IMG/VR virus record: IMGVR_UViG_3300005825_000043
Coordinates: 1 to 52,545 of that record
Direction: 5' to 3' (one strand)
Length of the DNA: 52,545 nt
Source: a virus
The position numbers and the translations under genes are program-made. The notes beneath the pieces were generated by a model. It was not told where the DNA came from and searched no databases. It was given only the letters and a program-made list of their open reading frames with translations. Positions 6,343-11,930 of the stretch are shown piece after piece. Numbering within the stretch: position 1 is the first letter of the stretch; the number at the start of each line of letters is the position of its first letter.

Positions 6343-6460
6343 GCATATGCGAACCCCCCACAACCGAGCGAAGCGCGCAGCTCCCGGTTGCGCGCATTGG
6401 CGGCGTACAACCGGCTTCCGATCGCGCCCATGGTTGGACTCCGGGTCCTCGTTGGACCGT
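6343..6460 (-). ncRNA. Putative small RNA R4 (leftward)
   Basis: From the leftward arm of M4. The 5' end GGTCCAACGAGGACCCGGAG then TCCAACCATGGGCGCGATCGG is identical to R2 for the first 28 nt and to R5 over CCATGGGCGCGATCGGAAGC. It contains GGTTCGCATATGCAACTCCG near its 3' end, shared with R5. No protein frame with a ribosome site is convincing. Confidence 0.45.
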
Positions 6461-6466
6461 AGGAAA

Positions 6467-6572
6467 ATCGTACCACATCCGGCTTCCCGAGTCAATACTC
6501 CCCGGATGCATGGCGATATGCGTCCCGTGCATGGTTTCTGGGGTTGCGTCGGCGATCCGGATGTGGTACAAT
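6467..6572. promoter_or_regulatory. Divergent promoter module M4
   Basis: Leftward TTGACT-17-TACGAT (6495 to 6467) and rightward TTGCGT-17-TACAAT (6544-6572), with 48 bp between the -35 boxes. Inner sequence: GATGCATGGCGATATGCGTC then CCGTGCATGG. Rightward arm: gene 6604. Leftward arm: R4. Confidence 0.8.
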
Positions 6573-6603
6573 GGGACATAGATCGAGAGCAGGAGATACG
6601 GAC

Positions 6604-6822
6604 ATGCAGAACGGATACATAGCGATGGCGATCCATACGAATTCCGACGGTAGCGGCAACCCCGGCGTGGAATATGGATGGGGTGCAACCGAACAGGCCG
6701 CTACCGATCGCCTATGGGAGCGCCTACGGGGGCAGGCATCCGAAATGTCCGACGACGAGGCCGAGATCGCGGCGCTCGTGGCGGAGTGGGAATTCGTCTG
6801 GGCGCTCCCGTTCGAGCAGTAG
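6604..6822 (+). CDS. Hypothetical protein, 72 aa
   Basis: Begins MQNGYIAMAIHTNSDGSGNP with AGCAGGAGATACGGAC in front. Acidic C-terminal half (SEMSDDEAEIAALVAEWEFV). The upstream in-frame extension was rejected because it has no ribosome site and would start before the transcription start. Function unknown. The leader GATCGAGAGCAGGAGA is shared with genes 8037 and 8998. Confidence 0.7.
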   Translation: MQNGYIAMAIHTNSDGSGNPGVEYGWGATEQAATDRLWERLRGQASEMSDDEAEIAALVAEWEFVWALPFEQ

Positions 6823-6828
6823 GAGCCA

Positions 6829-6864
6829 TCCGGGGCGGTGTTCCACGTGGAACACCGCCCCGGA
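6829..6864. promoter_or_regulatory. 36-bp perfect palindrome containing parS-like site 3 (TGTTCCACGTGGAACA, 6839-6854)
   Basis: Every base from 6829 to 6864 pairs symmetrically, with CGGGGCGG and CCGCCCCG flanking the 16-mer. The core is an exact match to TGTTNCACGTGNAACA, the ParB binding site of bacterial chromosomes. It lies 7 bp after the stop of 6604-6822, where the leftward RNA R5 would arrive. There is no U tract. Confidence 0.7.
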
Positions 6865-6990
6865 GTTGCATATGCGAACCCCCATACAACCGAGTGCAAC
6901 CCGTACACCCGGAATTGCATGCATGTTCGTGTCTACAACCGGCTTCCGATCGCGCCCATGGTTGGACTCCGGGTCCGCCCGCTGGACCGT
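6865..6990 (-). ncRNA. Putative small RNA R5 (leftward)
   Basis: From the leftward arm of M5. 5' GGTCCAGCGGGCGGACCCGG then AGTCCAACCATGGGCGCGAT. GGTCC and GGACC are kept although the loop bases differ from R2/R4, which fits selection on a hairpin. Contains GGTTGTAGACACGAA, also in R6 and downstream of 7882. Ends at the 36-bp palindrome. Confidence 0.45.
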
Positions 6991-6996
6991 AGGAAA

Positions 6997-7102
6997 AGTA
7001 TACCACATCCGGCTTCTCGGCGCAATCCCCGGAGCCATGCACGGAACGCATATCGCCATGCGTCGGAAACAGGTTGACACGGGCGTCCCGGCGTGGTAGG
7101 AT
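6997..7102. promoter_or_regulatory. Divergent promoter module M5
   Basis: Leftward TTGCGC-17-TATACT (7025 to 6997) and rightward TTGACA-17-TAGGAT (7074-7102), with 48 bp between the -35 boxes. Inner sequence: CCATGCACGGAACGCATATC then GCCATGCGTCGG, i.e. the operator in the opposite orientation to M3/M4. Rightward arm: gene 7150. Leftward arm: R5. Confidence 0.8.
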
Positions 7103-7149
7103 GGGGTATCGATCGGGGATGGCCCGATCGGGCATCGGGAGACACGGAC

Positions 7150-7356
7150 ATGCAGCGATACGATATCTACAACCAGGACGGGCAGACCATCCGGATGCGG
7201 GGCGTAGGCATCCGCACCGCCGCGCGGATCGCGGCCATCGATCCGGACGACATCCGATGGGCGATCGACGAGGAGGCCCGATGCGATGGCGCGGGCATCG
7301 TGGTCGTGGAGGCCGGGGATCCCGCGCCCGGCGTATGGGACGGCCTCCCCGGATAG
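7150..7356 (+). CDS. Small paralogous protein, 68 aa (YDIYNQDG family member 2)
   Basis: MQRYDIYNQDGQTIRMRG, then DPDDIRWAIDEEARCDGAG and VVVEAGDPAPG. Nearly the same as the 66-aa protein at 7682 and clearly related to the 70-aa protein at 3531. Start chosen at 7150 because of GGGAGACACGGAC. The three proteins share an N-terminal strand, a hydrophobic Ala-rich helix and a W-A-I-D/E-E acidic motif with one conserved Cys-Asp. Function unknown. Confidence 0.75.
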   Translation: MQRYDIYNQDGQTIRMRGVGIRTAARIAAIDPDDIRWAIDEEARCDGAGIVVVEAGDPAPGVWDGLPG

Positions 7357-7398
7357 CCCGGACGCGCGGCGGGGGGCCATCCCCCGCCCCATCCCCCC

Positions 7399-7414
7399 TG
7401 TTCCACGTGGAACA
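7399..7414. promoter_or_regulatory. parS-like site 4 (exact TGTTCCACGTGGAACA)
   Basis: Exact consensus match, 43 bp after the stop of 7150-7356. Unlike sites 2 and 3 it is not embedded in a longer palindrome (CCCCCC on the left, CGCCCC on the right), so the 16-mer itself is what is conserved. Confidence 0.7.
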
Positions 7415-7512
7415 CGCCCCGAAATTGTGGGCATTTTCGTGTCTACAACCGTGGTCGAAATCGGCCCATCCCTCGCCTCCGGGTCCTCTTGCTTGCGCCG
7501 TCCTTGGACCGT
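7415..7512 (-). ncRNA. Putative small RNA R6 (leftward)
   Basis: From the leftward arm of M6. 5' GGTCCAAGGACGGCGCAAGC then AAGAGGACCCGGAGGCGAGG; it shares GGACCCGGAGGCGAGGGATG with R3 and GGTTGTAGACACGAAAATG with the R5 type. Ends near parS-like site 4. Confidence 0.4.
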
Positions 7513-7518
7513 ATAAAA

Positions 7519-7634
7519 AGTATACCACGCCCGGATTCCCGTGTCAAGCCCAGAGGCCATGCGTTTCGTGCATGGCGGTATGCATTCCGTGCATGGCCTC
7601 CGGGCTTGACGCGGCGATCCCGGCATGGTATAAT
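7519..7634. promoter_or_regulatory. Divergent promoter module M6
   Basis: Leftward TTGACA-17-TATACT (7547 to 7519) and rightward TTGACG-17-TATAAT (7606-7634), with 58 bp between the -35 boxes. Inner sequence: CCATGCGTTTCGTGCATGG and GTATGCATTCCGTGCATGG, two complete palindromic sites. Rightward arm: gene 7682. Leftward arm: R6. Confidence 0.85.
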
Positions 7635-7681
7635 CGGGGATGATCGGGGATCGGCCCGATCGGGGATCAGGAGCTAGGGAC

Positions 7682-7882
7682 ATGCAGGCATACGATATCT
7701 ACAACCAGGACGGGCGTACGGCGATCGCGCGGGGCATCGGGATCGATCGGGCGGCGGCGATCGCCGGGATCGATCCGGAGGACATCGGATGGGCCATCGA
7801 CGAGGCCGGACGATGCGATACCGATACGCATACGATCGTGGAGGCGGGGGATCCCGCCCCCGGCCCGATGCCGGCCCCGTAG
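7682..7882 (+). CDS. Small paralogous protein, 66 aa (YDIYNQDG family member 3)
   Basis: MQAYDIYNQDGRTAIARGIG, then DPEDIGWAIDEAGRCDTDT and VEAGDPAPG. The closest relative is the protein at 7150. Start at 7682 chosen for CAGGAGCTAGGGAC. The 5' leader carries GATCGGGGATCGGCCCGATC, which could form a hairpin in the mRNA. Function unknown. Confidence 0.75.
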   Translation: MQAYDIYNQDGRTAIARGIGIDRAAAIAGIDPEDIGWAIDEAGRCDTDTHTIVEAGDPAPGPMPAP

Positions 7883-7931
7883 GCATCCGGGGCGCGCGGG
7901 GGGGCCATCCCGGCCCCCCGCCATCCGGATG

Positions 7932-7968
7932 GTGTTTTCGCGTTTTCGCGTTTTCGCGTTTTGCATTT
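7932..7968. repeat. Short tandem repeat (GTTTTCGC units)
   Basis: Three to four copies of GTTTTCGC in a row followed by degenerate GTTTTGCATTTTCG, in the non-coding space after 7882. Confidence 0.8.
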
Positions 7969-8005
7969 TCGATCACAGTTGTAGACACGAAAACACATAC
8001 AATTC

Positions 8006-8028
8006 CGGGACGCGCTGGGCGCGTCCCG
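8006..8028. terminator. GC hairpin at the meeting point of two genes
   Basis: CGGGACGCGC pairs perfectly with GCGCGTCCCG around TGG. It lies between the end of the rightward gene 7682-7882 and the end of the leftward gene 8037-8318. No U tract; acts, if at all, as a two-way hairpin terminator. Confidence 0.5.
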
Positions 8029-8036
8029 ATGCCGTC

Positions 8037-8318
8037 CTAGATCGCGCCCAGCGCGATGCGATCCAATATCGGGACCACATCCCAATGGGTATCCGGATGC
8101 GCGTGCACTCCGTCGCCCGATACCACCAGAGACGGCGATCCATGCCGGGTATCGTACGGATGCCACAACTGCCAGTGTTCGTCCGACCACCCGGCACACG
8201 CTAGGATCAGCGTGGGCGCATGTCCCCATATCGCCTCCGCCGCCATAGCTGCCCGGCGTGCGGTGCGCGCCATCTGGTCCGTATCGGGGGTGTCGATGGT
8301 CTGGATCGTATTCGTCAT
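8037..8318 (-). CDS. Hypothetical protein, 93 aa
   Basis: ATG at 8318 with AGCAGGAGACACGGAC, about 30 bp after the leftward arm of M7. Features: Thr/Asp-rich N terminus (MTNTIQTIDTPDTDQM), Ala-rich helix, then ILACAGWSDEHWQLWHPYDT and VVSGDGVHAHPDTHWDVV with several His, Trp and Asp residues. A metal site is conceivable but not demonstrable. No family recognised. Confidence 0.65.
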   Translation of the reverse strand: MTNTIQTIDTPDTDQMARTARRAAMAAEAIWGHAPTLILACAGWSDEHWQLWHPYDTRHGSPSLVVSGDGVHAHPDTHWDVVPILDRIALGAI

Positions 8319-8349
8319 GTCCGTGTCTCCTGCTCTCGATCTATGCTCC

Positions 8350-8455
8350 ATTGTACCACGGCAGACCGCCCGTGTCAAGCCCGGAAGCCATGCACGGGAT
8401 GCATATCGCCATGCGTTCGACGCATATTGACGCGGGCGATCCGGCATGGTATAAT
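8350..8455. promoter_or_regulatory. Divergent promoter module M7
   Basis: Leftward TTGACA-17-TACAAT (8378 to 8350) and rightward TTGACG-17-TATAAT (8427-8455), with 48 bp between the -35 boxes. Inner sequence: CCATGCACGGGATGCATATC then GCCATGCGTTCGACGCAT. This is the only module where both arms drive protein genes (8318 leftward, 8501 rightward) and neither has the GGTCC leader. Confidence 0.85.
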
Positions 8456-8500
8456 CGGGGATAGATCGGGGATGGCCCGATCCGATCAGGAGATACCGAC

Positions 8501-8740
8501 ATGCAGACCGCTCCCAACACAACCGTCGCGCGCATCCGGGCCCTAAACGCGGAAGTTGCAGACCGGGCGCTATATATATCCCAGGCGGATAACGGCACGT
8601 GGGGCGTGTGCGACCGCTCCCAGCGCAACTCGGACGGGTATGTGATCCCGCGCCGCATCCGGGGCGCATCCGGATACCCGACGCTCCGGGAGGCCGGGGA
8701 GGCCGCCCGCACGCTATACGCCGCCCGCGCCCCCCGGTAG
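8501..8740 (+). CDS. Hypothetical protein, 79 aa
   Basis: MQTAPNTTVARIRALNAEVA, then LYISQADNGTWGVCDRSQRN and a basic IPRRIRGASGYPTLREAGEA segment. ATG follows ATCAGGAGATACCGAC. The pattern of a short beta-hairpin (YISQADNGTWGV) plus a helix ending TLREAGEAARTLYAAR is common in small phage and Gram-negative proteins of unknown function. Confidence 0.65.
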   Translation: MQTAPNTTVARIRALNAEVADRALYISQADNGTWGVCDRSQRNSDGYVIPRRIRGASGYPTLREAGEAARTLYAARAPR

Positions 8741-8828
8741 GGGGCGCATGCCGCCCGCGCGCGGGGATGGCCTCCCCGCGCCGGGACGGGCGCATGGCGG
8801 GTGCTGGGCGCGCCCCCCGCCAGAGGGC

Positions 8829-8930
8829 GCAAGCAAGATGCAAATGCAAGAGCACAAGCAAGATGCAAATGCAAGAGCGCAAGCAAGATGCAAGAGCGCA
8901 AGCAAGATGCAAATGCAAGAGCACATGGCC
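8829..8930. repeat. Tandem repeat of GCAAGATGCAAATGCAAGAG units
   Basis: Four imperfect copies of a 17-29 bp unit (AAGCAAGATGCAAATGCAAG, then AGC(A/G)CAAG). The third copy lacks AAATGC. Non-coding, between gene 8501-8740 and the promoter at 8938. Slipped-strand expansion is the likely origin. Confidence 0.8.
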
Positions 8931-8937
8931 CATGGAC

Positions 8938-8966
8938 TTGACAAGGCAAGCGTGCTATGGTACAAT
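8938..8966 (+). promoter_or_regulatory. Single sigma70-like promoter of gene 8998
   Basis: TTGACA-17-TACAAT with TGG before the -10, as in the modules, but with no divergent partner and without the GCAT/ATGC operator upstream (the tandem repeat is there instead). Leader GATCGAGAGCAGGAGACACC as in genes 6604 and 8037. Confidence 0.8.
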
Positions 8967-8997
8967 GGGGCATAGATCGAGAGCAGGAGACACCGAA

Positions 8998-9258
8998 ATG
9001 CAGAACACGGACCACGCCAACAACGTAGCAACCATCGTCCTCGGAATTGTAGTCGCCATCGCACTGGTCGTGGCGGGTGGCTTTCTTGGGGCGCTGATCA
9101 GCAAAGGCGATCCCGATACGAAATGGGAATTCGGGATCGAATACGAAGGGACTGCGGCGATCCTCGATTACGACCTGTCGTGGGAAGACTGCGTCGCCCT
9201 CTGGGCCGGTTCCGACGATGGTGTGTTCTGCCGGGTCGCACAGTTCGAGGTGGAATAG
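8998..9258 (+). CDS. Small membrane protein, 86 aa
   Basis: After a short polar N terminus comes one transmembrane helix (VATIVLGIVVAIALVVAGGF, residues about 10-32), then an acidic C-terminal domain with two Cys (WEDCVALWAGSDDGVFCRVA). The topology is probably C-terminus outside, so a superinfection-exclusion or envelope role is possible. That is speculation from topology and from its own promoter; no family recognised. Confidence 0.7.
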   Translation: MQNTDHANNVATIVLGIVVAIALVVAGGFLGALISKGDPDTKWEFGIEYEGTAAILDYDLSWEDCVALWAGSDDGVFCRVAQFEVE

Positions 9259-9264
9259 AGCATC

Positions 9265-9286
9265 GGGGGGCGCATTGTGCCCCCCT
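9265..9286. terminator. GC hairpin after gene 8998
   Basis: GGGGGGC and GCCCCCC around GCATTGT, starting 6 bp past the stop. No U tract. Same kind of stop-proximal hairpin as at 5728 and 8006. Confidence 0.5.
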
Positions 9287-9302
9287 ACTCTGCGGTCGAT
9301 AT

Positions 9303-9352
9303 GTGTAATTACACGCATCCGAAAACGTATATACCAATATGTGTAATTACAC
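9303..9352. repeat. Two GTGTAATTACAC palindromes
   Basis: Exact 12-bp palindromes at 9303-9314 and 9341-9352, both continuing GCAT on the right. Same element as the three at 4066-4211, so the clusters bracket the accessory region from the left part of 4 kb to 9.35 kb. The remaining bases to 9448 are AT-rich and hold no gene. Confidence 0.7.
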
Positions 9353-9447
9353 GCATTCGCTACTGCATTATTTAATACACCAAAGCATTATTCCAGCTAT
9401 ACTTATAGCAAATACAAATTCACTCCACCCGATGATGTCGAGGACAT

Positions 9448-9678
9448 TCATTCGGGTATCCCTTCATCAAGCGTTTTTGCAAGCATACGTATTAGTTGCA
9501 CTTTTTCATTTACCCCACGGGCCAAAGGGTCCTTGATTTTCTCCATACGATTGGCTATATCATATAGATATTTCTGCACGTCTATGATACCATTCAGTCT
9601 CCCTTCTTTTCGAGCTTCTTCGATCAGTTTGTGAAAGTTCGTCTTATCCTCAACTTTTTCGCGATTTGTTACTGGCAT
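9448..9678 (-). CDS. Hypothetical protein, 76 aa
   Basis: Last gene of a four-gene leftward operon; its ATG follows directly on the stop of the previous gene. Predicted all-helical and charged (KVEDKTNFHKLIEEARKEGR, then NEKVQLIRMLAKTLDEG). No family recognised. Confidence 0.65.
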   Translation of the reverse strand: MPVTNREKVEDKTNFHKLIEEARKEGRLNGIIDVQKYLYDIANRMEKIKDPLARGVNEKVQLIRMLAKTLDEGIPE

Positions 9679-9918
9679 CTAAATGTCCCCTAATAATTGG
9701 TTAATGAGGATTTCGAAAGCTATACGAAGTGCTTTCTCCATATCTTTGTCAGTAAGACCGTATTCAGGATCACTGATATATGAGGCTTGAGCAGCAGAGA
9801 CTGCATTCTTCCATGCATTCTTCTTTCGGATTTCTTTGCGACGCCGTTGTTCTTCTTTTGTGGCTTCTGCAAGAATAGCTTCACGGATTATTTGTCTAGA
9901 GGACTCATGCATTTTCAT
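9679..9918 (-). CDS. Hypothetical protein, 79 aa
   Basis: Start overlaps the upstream stop (ATGA). Very basic helix in the middle (KEEQRRRKEIRKKNAWKNAV), suggesting nucleic-acid contact, and an acidic/hydrophobic C terminus (MEKALRIAFEILINQLLGDI). No family recognised. Confidence 0.65.
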   Translation of the reverse strand: MKMHESSRQIIREAILAEATKEEQRRRKEIRKKNAWKNAVSAAQASYISDPEYGLTDKDMEKALRIAFEILINQLLGDI

Positions 9919-10232
9919 TTCCTCGCAGGCTTTATTTGTTTCAGTCGAGCTTTGATAGCTTGATCGAGGTTTAATAACATACCTTCATGCCATTGAAACA
10001 GTATTGTTTGATATGGAGAGGGTATGTTGGACCCCTTTTTTGCTTGTTGAACTTCAAACCGGGATAAATTGACGTGTGTCACTGTGCCCATGGAGTTTTC
10101 ATCATCGGCAAGTTCTCGCATAATATCAAGGGCACTCGCCAAGTCTGTTGTAGCGAAGGGATGAGAGGTTCTGACAACAGACTCATCAGTGTATTTATAG
10201 TACCAAGTGGTCTGTACTGCATATTGAGGCAT
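9915..10232 (-). CDS. Hypothetical protein, 105 aa
   Basis: Start at ATG 10232 chosen because AAGGA lies nine bases before it; an upstream ATG at 10259 has none. Mixed alpha/beta composition (YAVQTTWYYKYTDESVVRTS, then THVNLSRFEVQQAKKGS). The strand pattern resembles small regulatory or inhibitor folds, but no family can be named. Confidence 0.65.
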   Translation of the reverse strand: MPQYAVQTTWYYKYTDESVVRTSHPFATTDLASALDIMRELADDENSMGTVTHVNLSRFEVQQAKKGSNIPSPYQTILFQWHEGMLLNLDQAIKARLKQIKPARK

Positions 10233-10237
10233 ATCTG

Positions 10238-10690
10238 TCAGTCCTTTTTCCTGGGCCACGGGAATTCTGAAGTAGGTAGATCACTTTCAGTGAAGTCATT
10301 GCTGCTGACAACAATTACTTCAGTAGGTCTATGTGCATAATGTGGCACTTTACCTTGCTCTTGTAGAGCTTGGGCGGCAGACAGTGAACTCTCGGAGATG
10401 ATCCATTCCTCGAAAAAACTGTCGCCGTACCATGGACGAAGGATTGGACCAAATTTGTCGAAACAATATTGTAGGACGACTTGAAATTTAGCATCACTGA
10501 TGATGAAGGTTTTAGCGAAATAGCCTTTTCCTTCGGTTGCGTCGAACCCGTGAGAAATCGAGTACACTTTCAGCAGCCTAAGGCGCTGGGCTAGTGTTCT
10601 TTTTGCCCGTTCATGAGATAGGCATTCAGCTTCAGTAGTAAATTCTTTACCATCATCAGCCACATACACGTTCTTGGTAACGGTCTTCAT
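10238..10690 (-). CDS. Hypothetical protein, 150 aa
   Basis: N terminus VTKNVYVADDGKEFTTEAEC then LSHE is the pattern of small phage proteins that carry a short beta-hairpin with EAxxHE. The rest has an FDATEGKGYFAKTFIISDAK stretch and ends in a polar tail. First gene behind the promoter at 10718-10746. Function unknown. Confidence 0.7.
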   Translation of the reverse strand: MKTVTKNVYVADDGKEFTTEAECLSHERAKRTLAQRLRLLKVYSISHGFDATEGKGYFAKTFIISDAKFQVVLQYCFDKFGPILRPWYGDSFFEEWIISESSLSAAQALQEQGKVPHYAHRPTEVIVVSSNDFTESDLPTSEFPWPRKKD

Positions 10691-10717
10691 TTATTTGTCT
10701 CCTGTATTCGATTGTTC

Positions 10718-10746
10718 ATTGTACCACATCTGAGCCGCTGACACAA
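10718..10746 (-). promoter_or_regulatory. Sigma70-like promoter of the 10690-9448 operon
   Basis: Minus strand TTGTGT-17-TACAAT with TGTGG before the -10, like the module promoters. A second possible -10 (TATAAA after TGG) lies just upstream near 10750-10760. The untranslated leader has CAGGAGACAAATAA before the ATG at 10690. Confidence 0.7.
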
Positions 10747-10789
10747 TAGTACTTTATACCACATACGTGCGCGCGAGTGGAAACGGGAC

Positions 10790-10818
10790 TTCCCACCGCC
10801 CTCCGCCTGTGCTATACT
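10790..10818 (+). promoter_or_regulatory. Candidate promoter of the late operon (start almost leaderless)
   Basis: TATACT at 10813-10818 with TGTGC in front and only a weak -35 (TTCCCA, 17 bp away). Transcription would begin at or within one or two bases of the ATG at 10826, and no ribosome site is seen, so the first late gene may be translated from a leaderless mRNA. The weak -35 suggests activation or read-through control. Confidence 0.45.
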
Positions 10819-10825
10819 GCAGGGT

Positions 10826-11332
10826 ATGGAGCATGACTGGTTCATATTAAGGGTCCTATCAGGACAAGATGAAAGCGTTGAGGAAGCGCTGAGAACGCGT
10901 GGCTACAACGTTTATATGCCTTATTTGATTGAGTCACGACGTCATCGAAGACACAAGTGTTTGATAAATAGAGCAGTTCCATTATTTCCAGGGTATTTAT
11001 TTGTATCATTGAATGCACATGGGAACTGGAGAGACCTAAACAGCGTCCGTGGAGTGCTTGGGCCGATAAAATCACAAGGTGATCCTGCATTGATAGAAAG
11101 TGCAGAAATCGAGCAAATAATGGAAGCAGAAGCGCTAGGGCGTTTTGAAAATACAAGAACGGTCCGAATGGGCTTTAAAGTGGGCGACAAAGTATCCTTC
11201 GAGGCATTCGGGGCTGTAGTAACAGCATTCGTGAAGTCTTTCGTAGGAAAGAGTGGTTTCGAGGTATCTGGAGAAGCTGGAATGGGGCATTTCAGTGCTA
11301 CGAAATCATTCGATGAGTTAATTCCAGCATAG
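10826..11332 (+). CDS. NusG/RfaH-like transcription elongation (antitermination) protein, 168 aa
   Basis: Residues 4-90 have the NGN pattern: WFILRVLSGQDESVEEALRT, RGYNVYMP, then RRHRRHKCLINRAVPLFPGY and LFVSL, then GVLGPI. The C-terminal 50 residues contain a KOW-like segment (FKVGDKVSFEAFGAVVTAFV). NusG relatives bind RNA polymerase and either suppress or promote termination. Placed as the first gene of a roughly 28-kb late operon that has a hairpin terminator inside it, it is well suited to act as a phage-specific antiterminator; that role is inference. ATG 10826 is the first possible start. Confidence 0.85.
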   Translation: MEHDWFILRVLSGQDESVEEALRTRGYNVYMPYLIESRRHRRHKCLINRAVPLFPGYLFVSLNAHGNWRDLNSVRGVLGPIKSQGDPALIESAEIEQIMEAEALGRFENTRTVRMGFKVGDKVSFEAFGAVVTAFVKSFVGKSGFEVSGEAGMGHFSATKSFDELIPA

Positions 11333-11429
11333 AACCTGTTCTGAGCGGGGGCGACAGCTTTCCGACGGGGTTCATGGCACAAGGAAGTATCCTTGAGTGC
11401 CACGCATGCTTGTATAGGAGTTTTCCGAT

Positions 11430-11930
11430 ATGTCAGAAAGCACTCAGGAGGCATTCGAAGAGCGTTTCGCTGCTCTCAGAATACCCGAAGAATATGTCGG
11501 ATATGATTTCAAGACATGTCTGACGGCTATCGACAACATCGGGCCATATTTCAAAGAGGATGTCATTGCGGCGATCTACCATTCGCGCGGACATCTCGGC
11601 GAGATGGCTTATTTGCTTAATAGAAACAGGGCGCGGGTTCGCGATTATGTTTTTGCCAACCGAGACGTCAAAGAAGTATTCGATAATATCCGAGAGACTT
11701 CTGTCGACTATATCGAAAGGTCCCACATGACTGCTGCATTGATGGGAGACGCACAAGCGGAGCGTTTCACATTGACCACGTTGGGCAAGGGGCGCGGTTA
11801 TACCACCCGAGTTGAGGCCACAGGCGAGGATGGTGGAGCTATTAGGTTTCAAGAGGTGGTCCGGAAAATTGTCGATCCTGTTGTACCTCCTTCGGATGAG
11901 GATAGTGCAGCCGATGAGGGCACCGATTAG
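11430..11930 (+). CDS. terS: Probable terminase small subunit, 166 aa
   Basis: Directly upstream of the large terminase gene, overlapping it by one base, and of the usual size. The middle is helical with a region resembling a DNA-binding HTH (HLGEMAYLLNRNRARVRDYV), followed by the C-terminal oligomerisation/interaction part and a very acidic tail. Start ATG 11430 follows TAGGAG. The assignment rests mainly on position and architecture. TerS recognises the packaging site in the phage DNA. Confidence 0.65.
   Translation: MSESTQEAFEERFAALRIPEEYVGYDFKTCLTAIDNIGPYFKEDVIAAIYHSRGHLGEMAYLLNRNRARVRDYVFANRDVKEVFDNIRETSVDYIERSHMTAALMGDAQAERFTLTTLGKGRGYTTRVEATGEDGGAIRFQEVVRKIVDPVVPPSDEDSAADEGTD

Noticed and set aside
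6724-7683. A 319-codon leftward reading frame (and similar long frames at 6154-6688, 6701-7528, 8341-9318)
   Set aside because: They run across several promoters, palindromes and the better-supported rightward small genes, have Arg/Pro/Cys-rich low-quality composition and no ribosome site; they exist because GC-rich DNA has few stop codons.
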